NCBI RefSeq assembly: GCF_018881965.1
Contig: NZ_JACVPI010000001.1
Coordinates: 316,018 to 380,017 of the forward strand
DNA: 64,000 nt
Source: Polynucleobacter sp. JS-Polo-80-F4
GTDB taxonomy: Bacteria > Pseudomonadota > Gammaproteobacteria > Burkholderiales > Burkholderiaceae
Reading direction: 5' to 3'
The first letter of the stretch is position 1; every line of letters starts with the position of its first letter. The notes under the pieces were generated by a model that searched no databases, had not been told where the DNA came from, and saw only the letters and a list, made by a program, of their open reading frames with translations. The position numbers and the translations under genes are program-made. Below are positions 29,688 to 37,661 of this stretch, in pieces.

Positions 29688-30542
29688 CTAGGAAACCACA
29701 AAGCGATTATTTTGATAATCATCAATAGCCTGTTCAATCTCTGTACGTGTATTCATTACGAAGGGGCCATACTGCACGATAGGCTCATGTAGTGGCAATG
29801 CTGCAAGAACAATAAATTGCACTCCCGCAGATCCCGCTTTAGCTTTGAGGCGATCACCATCCCCAAGCACGATGGCAGCTTGCTTTGGTACTTCGCGCAT
29901 AGGGCCACCTACCTCAAGATGACCCTCATATACATAAACGAAAGCATTGAGCTCTTTAGGAATGCGATGCTCGAAATCAGCATTAGGGGGCAAGTGCACA
30001 TCTAAAAATAAAGGTGCGGTGGTAATCCCCTGAATAGGACCTTGCACTTCTTGACCATCTTGGTCGTACGTGCCAGCAATCACCTTAACTGAACCGCCGT
30101 TGACTAAGGTAATTTTGGGAATATCTTCAACTTGAATATCCTTATAGCCAGCCGCCTTCATCTTTTCTTTCGCGGGCAAGTTGATCCACAACTGAAAGCC
30201 GCGCATAGCGCCGCTCACCTGCTGAGGCATCTCAGAGTGAATAATGCCGCGCCCTGCCGTCATCCACTGCACGCCACCTGTTTTGAGGTGCCCTTGATTA
30301 CCTAAATGATCTTCATGCAACATATGACCTTCGAGCATATAGGTCACAGTCTCAAAACCCCGGTGAGGATGCGCAGGAAAACCCGCCACATAATCATTCG
30401 GATCGTTTGAAGAAAATTCGTCAAGCATCAAAAAAGGATCTAGCCTGACTTGATTTTGACCACCAAGACTACGACGCAATTTGACGCCAGCACCATCGGA
30501 AGTAGCAATGCCAGGAATGATGGTTTGAATATTGCGGATCAT
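29688..30542 (-). CDS. Pirin-family bicupin protein
   Basis: Two-cupin metal protein. Bacterial pirins can have quercetin dioxygenase activity or bind enzymes as regulators. The 284 residues start MIRNIQTIIPGIATSDGAGVKLRRSLG and hold the N-terminal pirin cupin with FPAHPHRGFETVTYMLEGHMLHEDHLGNQG and MTAGRGIIHSEMP (about 55-110), including the metal-binding histidines and glutamate. The C-terminal cupin covers about 155-260. It is transcribed toward the methyltransferase gene and abuts its GTG start. The biological substrate is unknown. Confidence 0.93.
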   Translation of the reverse strand: MIRNIQTIIPGIATSDGAGVKLRRSLGGQNQVRLDPFLMLDEFSSNDPNDYVAGFPAHPHRGFETVTYMLEGHMLHEDHLGNQGHLKTGGVQWMTAGRGIIHSEMPQQVSGAMRGFQLWINLPAKEKMKAAGYKDIQVEDIPKITLVNGGSVKVIAGTYDQDGQEVQGPIQGITTAPLFLDVHLPPNADFEHRIPKELNAFVYVYEGHLEVGGPMREVPKQAAIVLGDGDRLKAKAGSAGVQFIVLAALPLHEPIVQYGPFVMNTRTEIEQAIDDYQNNRFVVS

Positions 30543-30588
30543 ATTGATGAATGCTTTGACTTTACTTGGCTTTGACTGAGTTTTGTCT

Positions 30589-31140
30589 TTAAGCCGGGGG
30601 GTGATCTTCAGGATTCACATCAAGCGCAATCAAGAAACGGGAAACCATGTTGTAAGCAGCAACCACGGTTACCAACTCAACGGTATCTGTACTGCCCAAC
30701 TCTTTTTGCAAGCGCTTCATCAACTCAGGATCCACTTTGATGTTGCGCGTCATCTGAAAAGTCAATTCAGCAGCATCATTCTCCACCGAAGAGTACAAAT
30801 CTTTTGGAAAATTTGGCTGGCCGATAAGACGTAAGCCTTGAACCTGTTCCTCAGTGCCACCCGCCTTCTTAAATGGGGGTGCATGGTGAAAGAATTCATA
30901 CTCAGCGCCATTAAGAACAGCTACCCCACACATCGCCAACTCACGCAACTTAGGGTCTAAAGAGAGGTTATTGCGAATCTCACCAATGAAATGGTTCCAA
31001 CCCTCTGCGATAGGAACGCTATGCAAGAGCATACGATCCAAATTAATGAACTGACCCCCACGTCTCTGGCGAATAGCTGCAACTAACTCAGCTGGCTCAG
31101 CCAAATCCATGGGTTGATACGGAATTAAACGTTCTGACAT
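30589..31140 (-). CDS. Carboxymuconolactone decarboxylase-like (AhpD fold) protein
   Basis: All-helical CMD/AhpD-fold protein of 183 residues. The core region LRELAMCGVAVLNGAEYEFFHHAPPFKKAGGTEEQVQGLRL (about 66-106) aligns with the CMD family helix that usually carries ELxxxxVA..ExxCxxCxxH. Here the CxxC pair is missing, replaced by NGAEYEFFHH, so peroxidase activity of the AhpD type is not expected and a decarboxylase/lactonase-like or binding role is more likely. It lies between pirin and a Bug binding protein, all on the minus strand, which suggests a small-molecule catabolic group. Confidence 0.85.
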   Translation of the reverse strand: MSERLIPYQPMDLAEPAELVAAIRQRRGGQFINLDRMLLHSVPIAEGWNHFIGEIRNNLSLDPKLRELAMCGVAVLNGAEYEFFHHAPPFKKAGGTEEQVQGLRLIGQPNFPKDLYSSVENDAAELTFQMTRNIKVDPELMKRLQKELGSTDTVELVTVVAAYNMVSRFLIALDVNPEDHPPA

Positions 31141-31149
31141 GATAGCCTT

Positions 31150-32163
31150 TTACTGAGCAGTTTCTTTAATGTTGTTTTCAATGACAAACTTGCCCCAGAT
31201 ACCAATCTGCTTGCCAATAAACTCTTGGGCAGCTGCAGGAGTACCGCCAACAATTTGAATACCTTGTGCTTTAAATTTCTCAGCAACCGCTGGTGTTTTC
31301 AAAGCTTTATTCAAAGCCTTGTTCATCGCATCTACAACTGCCGGAGGAGTTTTTCCTGGGGCCAATACTGCCCACCATGCTGGGGCGCTAAAGCCTGGGA
31401 AGCCACTTTCAGAAATCGTTGGCACATTCGGCAGAGATGGTGATCTCTTGGCCGTAGTAATAACCAATGGAATTACACCGCCACTATCGACGTGTGGCTT
31501 AACCAAAAATTCTGACCCCACAGCCAACTCAACTTGTCCGCCCAATGCATCTTGCATCAAAGGTCCACCGCCACGATAAGGAATGTGATTCCAATCAAAG
31601 CCAGCCTGTTTCGCAAGGCGAGCCATTGCCAAGTGCCCAAGACTTCCAATACCGATAGAGCCATAGCTAAATTGCTTACCCGTTTTAGAAAGATCCACCA
31701 ACTGTTTGAAGCTAGTGATGCCAGATTTCTTACTCGCAACTAAAACCATCGGTGATGTGCCCACCAAAATTACAGGCGCAATATCTTTAATAGTGTCGTA
31801 GGGGAGCTTATCTTTGAGACTCGGATTAACGCCATGGGTATCAAATACCACTGCAAAGGTGTATCCATCTGGATCTGAGCGAGTCATTGCAGAAGTACCA
31901 ATCACACCGGAGGCGCCACCTACGTTCTCAACAATCACGTTTTGCTTGAGTTCTGACTGCAAGGCTGGTGCCAATACACGGGCAACCTGGTCAACTGAGC
32001 CGCCCGGCGGAAACACCGCAATTAAACGAATCGGCTTTTGGGTGGGCCATGCGCCAACACCCGCGTTTTGCGCCAAAGCAAAACTGCTTATGCCTAAGAC
32101 CGCCAAAGCAGCTAAGATCATGTTTTTAATGGCTTTTTTAGCCGTTATCGCTAAATCCTGCAT
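31150..32163 (-). CDS. Bug/TctC-family periplasmic solute-binding protein
   Basis: Binding protein of the tripartite tricarboxylate transporter (TTT) type. The 337 residues have a signal peptide (about 1-31, ending FALAQ) and the TctC pattern WPTQKPIRLIAVFPPGGSVDQVARVLAPAL, VVENVGGASGVIGTSAM, SDPDGYTFAVVFDTHGVNP and HIPYRGGGPLMQDALGGQVEL. Family members bind organic acids and related metabolites with two water-bridged carboxylate contacts. No TctA/TctB membrane genes are in the window, so it is an orphan Bug protein. It ends nine bases before the CMD-like gene and is divergent from trhO. Confidence 0.93.
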   Translation of the reverse strand: MQDLAITAKKAIKNMILAALAVLGISSFALAQNAGVGAWPTQKPIRLIAVFPPGGSVDQVARVLAPALQSELKQNVIVENVGGASGVIGTSAMTRSDPDGYTFAVVFDTHGVNPSLKDKLPYDTIKDIAPVILVGTSPMVLVASKKSGITSFKQLVDLSKTGKQFSYGSIGIGSLGHLAMARLAKQAGFDWNHIPYRGGGPLMQDALGGQVELAVGSEFLVKPHVDSGGVIPLVITTAKRSPSLPNVPTISESGFPGFSAPAWWAVLAPGKTPPAVVDAMNKALNKALKTPAVAEKFKAQGIQIVGGTPAAAQEFIGKQIGIWGKFVIENNIKETAQ

Positions 32164-32251
32164 GGATTTGTCTCCTATGAATAAGAACTCAAGATTAACA
32201 CTCCCACAGCCTATTTGCTCGATAATGCTGCTGTAGCCCAGTGAGAGAAAA

Positions 32252-33028
32252 ATGAAGTCGATTCTAAATATTGCCGCCTATTTATTTGTCAGCCTAGATG
32301 GCTTACCAGAGCTGCGCGCCAAAATGCTGGATGAATGTAACGCTCGCCAACTCAAGGGCACCATCCTATTGACTGGCGAAGGTATCAACATGTTTCTTGC
32401 CGGCAAAACAGAGGAGCTGCGCGGATTTCTAGATTGGCTTCGCACTGACCACCGTTTTGCCCCGCTTCAAGCAAAAGAAAGCTGGTCTGAAGAGCAGCCT
32501 TTCAAGAAAATGCTGATCAAACTGAAAAATGAAATTATCCGCATGAACCATCCAGCAATTCGTCCAGAAGAAGGTCGAGCAAATTTCATTAGCCCGAAAA
32601 AATTACAGGAGTGGTTGGATCGAGGTACGGATGATTTAGGTCGCCCAGTGGTGATGGTGGATACACGCAATGCATTTGAAGTTGACTACGGCACCTTTGA
32701 AAATGCTTTGCATTTCAATATCGAAAAGTTCACCGAGTTTCCAGAGGCAATATCTGCTCATAAAGATGAGCTAGCAGACAAGACACTGGTTAGTTTTTGT
32801 ACAGGTGGAATTCGCTGTGAAAAATCTGGCTTATACATGCGTGAGATTGGCATGCAACATAGCTACCAGTTAGAGGGCGGCATTTTGAAATACTTTGAGG
32901 AAGTTGGTGCCGCACATTACCAAGGCAGTTGTTTTGTCTTTGATGAGCGCGAGGCGCTGGAGCCCAATCTGGACTCCATTCCCTTAGAACACTCTATTCG
33001 CAGAAAACTCAAAGCCAGCTCAACCTGA
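32252..33028 (+). CDS. trhO: tRNA uridine(34) hydroxylase TrhO (rhodanese domain)
   Basis: Oxygen-dependent hydroxylation of U34 in tRNA to ho5U, the YceA/TrhO family. The 258 residues show an N-terminal acylphosphatase-like region (MKSILNIAAYLFVSLDGL...GTILLTGEGINMFLAG) and a rhodanese domain (about 120-225) with VMVDTRNAFEVDYGTFENA and the active-site FCTGGIRCEKSGLYMRE, where the cysteine of CTGGIRCEK is essential in characterised homologues. Upstream it is divergent from the Bug gene at 31150-32163, with about 90 bases between. Its role here is independent of the catabolic neighbours. Confidence 0.92.
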   Translation: MKSILNIAAYLFVSLDGLPELRAKMLDECNARQLKGTILLTGEGINMFLAGKTEELRGFLDWLRTDHRFAPLQAKESWSEEQPFKKMLIKLKNEIIRMNHPAIRPEEGRANFISPKKLQEWLDRGTDDLGRPVVMVDTRNAFEVDYGTFENALHFNIEKFTEFPEAISAHKDELADKTLVSFCTGGIRCEKSGLYMREIGMQHSYQLEGGILKYFEEVGAAHYQGSCFVFDEREALEPNLDSIPLEHSIRRKLKASST

Positions 33029-33102
33029 TTAGGGCTGCGGTTATCAATAGTAGAATTACCAAGCTGTAAAAACTTAATAAAACAATCATACGGACTCGAG
33101 AC

Positions 33103-34107
33103 ATGTCTACAGTTACTAATCGGCAAAAGCCGATTTTTTTATCTTCCATCCTCTTTGCATTCCTGGGAATGGCAATCCACTTCAATACACAAGCACAAAG
33201 TGCGGCGCCAGCTTATCCGGTTAAGCCAATCAAGTTGATTGCGCCAGTAGCGGCTGGTGGTGGACTAGATAATATTGCGCGTGCTGTCGCAGAAAAACTC
33301 TCGCGCTCAATTGGCCAAACGGTTGTGGTTGAAAATATGGGTGGTGGTGGTGGATCTATCGCATCGCAAGCTACCGCCAAAGCAGCGCCAGATGGATACA
33401 CCTTGATGGTGGCTTATGTGGGAACACACGGTACCAATCCAGCAGTGCGTAAATTGCCATATGACGCTATTAAAGATTTCACGCCAATTGGCATGATTGG
33501 CGCAACACCAAATGTACTCATCATTAATCCTGATTTACCAATCAAGAGCTTGAAAGAGTTTGTCGATTATGCAAAAAAGAACCCTGCAAAATTAAGTTAC
33601 GGTTCCGCCGGTCCTGGCACGCTAACCCATCTTGGCATGGAGCAATTTAAGCTAGCATCCGGAATATTTATGGTGCATGTACCTTATCGTGGCGTTGGTC
33701 CTGCGTATACGGACTTATTGGCAGGCCAAACCCAAGCAATGTTCCCCACCCTATTTGCAGCGATTCCTTATATCAATACGAATCGCGTTCGCGGCCTAGC
33801 AGTCACCGGCTCTAAGCGCAGCTCAGCAGCCCCGAATATTCCAACCTTCAAAGAGTTAGGCTATAACGGCTTTGATGGTCAGCAATGGTACGGATTAGTT
33901 GGTCCCGCCAACTTACCGCCCGCTATTGTTGCAAAGCTTAATGCAGAGCTGAATAAGGTCTTAGCATTACCTGAGTTTTCTGAAAAGATGACTAGCGAAG
34001 CCATGACGCTGATGCCCATGACACCACCTCAATTTACCAATTACATCAAAGAAGATATTGCGCGTTGGGCAAAGGTAGCCAAAGACCGCAATATTGAAAT
34101 TGAATAA
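33103..34107 (+). CDS. Bug/TctC-family periplasmic solute-binding protein
   Basis: Second Bug-type binding protein of the window. The 334 residues have a signal segment (about 10-31, ending NTQAQ), then YPVKPIKLIAPVAAGGGLDNIARAVAEKL, VVENMGGGGGSIASQATAK, APDGYTLMVAYVGTHGTNP and MVHVPYRGVGPAYTDLLAGQTQAM, all TctC-family landmarks. It is the first gene of a rightward set with an MmgE/PrpD enzyme and a D-2-hydroxyacid dehydrogenase, 54 bases before the former. This suggests it delivers the substrate of those enzymes. No membrane subunits adjoin. Confidence 0.93.
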   Translation: MSTVTNRQKPIFLSSILFAFLGMAIHFNTQAQSAAPAYPVKPIKLIAPVAAGGGLDNIARAVAEKLSRSIGQTVVVENMGGGGGSIASQATAKAAPDGYTLMVAYVGTHGTNPAVRKLPYDAIKDFTPIGMIGATPNVLIINPDLPIKSLKEFVDYAKKNPAKLSYGSAGPGTLTHLGMEQFKLASGIFMVHVPYRGVGPAYTDLLAGQTQAMFPTLFAAIPYINTNRVRGLAVTGSKRSSAAPNIPTFKELGYNGFDGQQWYGLVGPANLPPAIVAKLNAELNKVLALPEFSEKMTSEAMTLMPMTPPQFTNYIKEDIARWAKVAKDRNIEIE

Positions 34108-34161
34108 TTCATTTACAAAAAATACTTAACTTAAATTTACTAAATTAATAGGAACTTTGAT

Positions 34162-35535
34162 ATGTCACACGCAATTGCCGCAGCAGCTGATTTAAATGCG
34201 CCACCAGTAACTAAGATTCTGGCTGAATTTGTTAACGCCCATCCAAGCCAAGGCTGGACCCCAGAAGTCGAGCATGAGGCTCATCGCACATTTTTAAATT
34301 GGCTTGGCTGCGCTATTGGTGCGGCAAATCATGAGAGTGTGGAATCTTCATTAGCTGCTATCCGTGAATTTCAGCCAGCGCCACAAGCTAGCATTCTTGG
34401 CCGCAAAGACAAAGTCGATATGGGTGGAGCTGCGCTCATCAACGGTATCAGCTCCCATACCTTTGACTTTGATGACACTCACTTAAAGACAGTCATCCAT
34501 CCCGCAGGTCCAGTAGCATCAGCAATCCTAGCCTTAGGTGAGCACATTGGTGCCAATGGTCGTCAAATGATTGACTCTCTCGTTCTCGGAATTGATGTTG
34601 CCTGCCGTGTTGGTAATGCAATGTATCCAGATCACTACCATCGTGGCTGGCATATCACTGGCTCTACCGGCATGCTCGGTTCTGCAGCCGCATGTTCACG
34701 CTTGATGGGGCTCGATCTACAAAAAACAACGATGGCTTTGGGCATTGCCGCCTCACAACCCGTTGGTATGCGTGAACAATTCGGCACGATGACTAAACCC
34801 TTTCATCCAGGTGGCGCTGCACGTGCAGGCCAACTTTCTGCATTGCTGGCAAAGCATGGCTTTACTGCTAGCCCTAAAGCGCTTGAGGCTGGACGTGGTT
34901 ATATGCAAACCGTATCCACCAAATGCGACTGGTCAGAAATTGATCGCGCCCTTGGAAAGTCTTTTGAGATTTCCTTAAATACATATAAGCCGTTTGCTTG
35001 TGGCATTGTGATTCACCCAGCCATTGATGCCTGCGCTCAATTGCGCGCCCAAGGCGTTAATGCAGATGATGTAGAGCGCATTGAGCTACGTGCTCACCCG
35101 CTGGTACTTGAGTTAACTGGCAAGAAAACACCTAAAGATGGTCTTGAAGGCAAATTCAGCGTGTATCACGGCTGCGCCGTTGGCTTGATTTTTGGTCAAG
35201 CCGGTGAAGGCGAATATGCCGATGACATCGTGAACCGTCCTGATGTTGTAGCCTTGCGCGCGAAAGTCAATGCCACCACCGACACTTCCATTAGCGAAGC
35301 ATCTGTGGATGTAAAGGCCTTCCTGAAGAATGGTAAAGAAGTGCACATCTTCGTCAAGAATGCGATTGGCTCAGTAGAGAACCCAATGAGCGATGCTAAC
35401 TTGGAACAAAAGTTCACAAGCTTGGCAGAGCCAGTGATTGGCAAAGAGAAAACGATTCAGTTGATTTCTGCACTCTGGAAATTGGGTCAGGCGCCTGATC
35501 TCAAACACATCCTAAACCTTTGCACACCAGATTAA
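34162..35535 (+). CDS. MmgE/PrpD-family dehydratase/decarboxylase-like enzyme
   Basis: Member of the MmgE/PrpD family, which includes 2-methylcitrate dehydratase, cis-aconitate decarboxylase and the iminodisuccinate epimerase-like group. The 457 residues keep the hallmarks: SHTFDFDDTHLKTVIHPAGPVASAILAL (about 107-134), GWHITGSTGMLGSAAACSRL, GMREQFGTMTKPFHPGGAARAGQ and KPFACGIVIHPAIDA. It is not in a prp operon (no prpB/prpC), so propionate is an unlikely substrate. Its neighbours, a Bug binding protein upstream and a D-2-hydroxyacid dehydrogenase downstream, suggest breakdown of a hydroxy-di- or tricarboxylic acid. Confidence 0.9.
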   Translation: MSHAIAAAADLNAPPVTKILAEFVNAHPSQGWTPEVEHEAHRTFLNWLGCAIGAANHESVESSLAAIREFQPAPQASILGRKDKVDMGGAALINGISSHTFDFDDTHLKTVIHPAGPVASAILALGEHIGANGRQMIDSLVLGIDVACRVGNAMYPDHYHRGWHITGSTGMLGSAAACSRLMGLDLQKTTMALGIAASQPVGMREQFGTMTKPFHPGGAARAGQLSALLAKHGFTASPKALEAGRGYMQTVSTKCDWSEIDRALGKSFEISLNTYKPFACGIVIHPAIDACAQLRAQGVNADDVERIELRAHPLVLELTGKKTPKDGLEGKFSVYHGCAVGLIFGQAGEGEYADDIVNRPDVVALRAKVNATTDTSISEASVDVKAFLKNGKEVHIFVKNAIGSVENPMSDANLEQKFTSLAEPVIGKEKTIQLISALWKLGQAPDLKHILNLCTPD

Positions 35536-35559
35536 CTTTCAACTGAAAACATTTCATAT

Positions 35560-36537
35560 ATGGCCTCACTACCTAATATCGTCATTCTCGGAGACTATGA
35601 GCGTGCACTGCGCCGTTTTTCTAATTGGGAAAAATTAGATCAACAAGCTAAGCTCACCATTCATCATGAGCCACTCCGTGACGAGGCTTTATATGAAGCA
35701 GTAAAAGATGCTGACGCAATTGCCATCGTGAGAGATCGCTCGCCTTTTAATGAAGCGATGATTGCGCGCTTACCCAAACTGAAGTTCCTCATGTTTACTG
35801 GTGAGCGCAATGGCACCCTTGAAGCATCAGCTTTAGTTTCCAGAAATATCCCAATGGCCTGCACTCCTGGCGGGCCTTCCAAAGAAACCACTGCGGAACT
35901 TACTTGGGCTTTGATTCTGGGTGCCTCCAAGCGCCTCATCGAAGAAAATAAACTGATTGCCTCTGGCGGCTGGCGTGATGCCATGTCTTTACTGCCGATG
36001 TTATCTGGTGAACGCTTAGGCATTATGGGTTTGGGTGCTATTGGTAGTCGTGTTGCACGTGTTGGCGCGGCTTTTGGGATGGAAGTAGTGGCCTGGAGTC
36101 CTCGCATGACGCCTGAACGCGCCGCCGCAGAAAATGCAAAGGCAGTCAGCCTTGATGAACTCCTTAAAACCTCCAAAGTTGTCTCCATGCACTTAGTAGC
36201 CGGCCCTGGAACTAAAGGTTTAATTAGCGCCGATCAATTAGCTCTCATGCGCCCTGACTCCATTCTCATCAATACCTCACGAGCTGCTCTGATCAATATG
36301 CCTGATCTGCAAAAGGCCTTGACTGCGGGTAGACCGGGGCAAGCAGCGGTCGATGTTTTTGACGTAGAACCACTTCCAGAAAAAGATGTGCTTCGCAATA
36401 CTCCAAATCTTTTGGTAACACCGCATCTTGGATTTATTGCAGAACCTATTTTTGCGACTTTCTCAAAAGGCATTACCGAAACACTCGAAGCCTGGCTAGA
36501 AAATAAACCTGTGCCACATCCTTTTAAGCCACAGTAA
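35560..36537 (+). CDS. D-2-hydroxyacid dehydrogenase family protein
   Basis: NAD(P)-linked 2-hydroxyacid dehydrogenase of the SerA/GyaR fold, 325 residues. Visible are the substrate-binding MFTGERNGTLEASA region, the Rossmann loop LGIMGLGAIGSRVARVGAAFGMEVVAWSPRM (about 152-182), the catalytic Arg in LINTSRAALINMPDL, the Glu in DVFDVEPLPEKD and the His in LVTPHLGFIAEP. It begins 24 bases after the MmgE/PrpD gene and is probably in the same operon. The true hydroxyacid is unknown. SerA is less likely because there is no ACT domain. Confidence 0.9.
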   Translation: MASLPNIVILGDYERALRRFSNWEKLDQQAKLTIHHEPLRDEALYEAVKDADAIAIVRDRSPFNEAMIARLPKLKFLMFTGERNGTLEASALVSRNIPMACTPGGPSKETTAELTWALILGASKRLIEENKLIASGGWRDAMSLLPMLSGERLGIMGLGAIGSRVARVGAAFGMEVVAWSPRMTPERAAAENAKAVSLDELLKTSKVVSMHLVAGPGTKGLISADQLALMRPDSILINTSRAALINMPDLQKALTAGRPGQAAVDVFDVEPLPEKDVLRNTPNLLVTPHLGFIAEPIFATFSKGITETLEAWLENKPVPHPFKPQ

Positions 36538-36559
36538 TATTTCAAAGCCCTATTTTCAT

Positions 36560-37111
36560 ATGCCCATGCAACCCAAGGTACTTACACCCAAGCAGCTCTT
36601 TATTGGGTTTAGCAAAATTGGGATGTCTGGATTTGGTGGCGTACTGCCATGGGCACGACGCACGATTGTTGAGAAAGAGAAATGGCTCACCTCGGAAGAA
36701 TTTAGCGCCATCCTCGGCATTTGCCAAATCGTTCCAGGCCCTAATATTGTGAATCTCGCCGTTTGTGTTGGCTCTCGCTTTGCGGGAGCTAGAGGCGCTG
36801 TTGCAGCTGTTCTTGGTCTTACGCTCGGCCCAATTGCGATAGTGCTTTTACTGGCCATGCTCTATCAGCATTACGGCTATCTAGATACGATCAAGGGACT
36901 TTTACGAGGCATATCTGCAGTAGGTATTGGCCTCATTGCTTCAACTGGCTTCAAGATGCTGCGCGACGAGTTTCGCTTTCCGATCATGCTGTTAGTGGTT
37001 GCCATCACTATTAGTGCCGTCACCTATTTCCATCTCGGACTAGGGTGGGTTGTGCTCACAGTTTTGCCGCTAGCACTCTTCTTAGCCAACAAAAAGGCAA
37101 GAAAATTATGA
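36560..37111 (+). CDS. Short-chain ChrA chromate transporter, first half
   Basis: Single-domain (short-chain) member of the chromate ion transporter (CHR) family, 183 residues with about six hydrophobic helices. The N-terminal KQLFIGFSKIGMSGFGGVLPWARRTIVEKEKWLT and SAILGICQIVPGPNIVNLAVCVGSRFAGARGA match the conserved ChrA half motifs. In most proteobacteria the two halves are fused into one protein of about 400 residues. Here the second half is a separate gene starting within the last codons of this one (ATGA overlap at 37108-37111), so the products probably form a heterodimer. Chromate resistance is the family role, but other anions may be the natural substrate. Confidence 0.88.
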   Translation: MPMQPKVLTPKQLFIGFSKIGMSGFGGVLPWARRTIVEKEKWLTSEEFSAILGICQIVPGPNIVNLAVCVGSRFAGARGAVAAVLGLTLGPIAIVLLLAMLYQHYGYLDTIKGLLRGISAVGIGLIASTGFKMLRDEFRFPIMLLVVAITISAVTYFHLGLGWVVLTVLPLALFLANKKARKL

Positions 37112-37629
37112 GCATGCTTTTAAGCGTCTTCTTAAAACTATCAGCCTTCTCTTTAGTTGCTTTCGGTGGCGTTAATGCTTTGCTGCCCGAGCTTTTGAAT
37201 TTAGCTGTCTACCAAGAGCATTGGATTGATCTTCAAACTTTTTCAGATTATTTTGCAATAGCACAAGCAGCTCCCGGCCCCAACTTTATGACAGTCACGC
37301 TATTGGGCTGGCATATTTATGGCATCCTGGGCGCTTTACTTGCCACAATGGCAATTTCGCTACCCTCATCTATCTTGATTTATTTTTTACAACGTCTTAT
37401 TTTGGGGATTAAAGATCCTGTTAAAAGAAAATCTATCCAATATGCAGCAGCAGCCCTGGCTATTGGACTTGTTCTGTCTTCTGCATGGCAAATTGCCACT
37501 CAAATTAATCACAGCGCTGCAGCATATTCCTTGACCCTTACTACTATTGGATTTACATTATTTACACGCTGGCACCCACTCTATCTGATTGCAATCGGCG
37601 GAGCGTTAGGCGTCCTAGGATTTATTTAA
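37108..37629 (+). CDS. Short-chain ChrA chromate transporter, second half
   Basis: Partner half of the preceding ChrA gene. The ATG at 37108 overlaps the upstream TGA by four bases and gives a 173-residue hydrophobic protein starting MSMLLSVFLKLSAFSLVAFGGVNALLPELL. A longer in-frame start at 37045 lies inside the first gene and is less likely. The conserved half motif appears as FGGVNALLPEL...FSDYFAIAQAAPGPNFMTVTLLGWHIYGI. Several further membrane helices follow. It is 33 bases upstream of a Bug binding protein gene and likely in one transcript with it. Confidence 0.88.
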   Translation: MSMLLSVFLKLSAFSLVAFGGVNALLPELLNLAVYQEHWIDLQTFSDYFAIAQAAPGPNFMTVTLLGWHIYGILGALLATMAISLPSSILIYFLQRLILGIKDPVKRKSIQYAAAALAIGLVLSSAWQIATQINHSAAAYSLTLTTIGFTLFTRWHPLYLIAIGGALGVLGFI

Positions 37630-37661
37630 ATGCTTAACGGATAACAGATAACGGAAAAGAT

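Noticed and set aside
36560..37629. Single ChrA gene broken by a frameshift
   Set aside because: Both halves have a start, a ribosome-compatible ATGA junction and the complete motif set of a single CHR domain, so two short-chain genes fit better.
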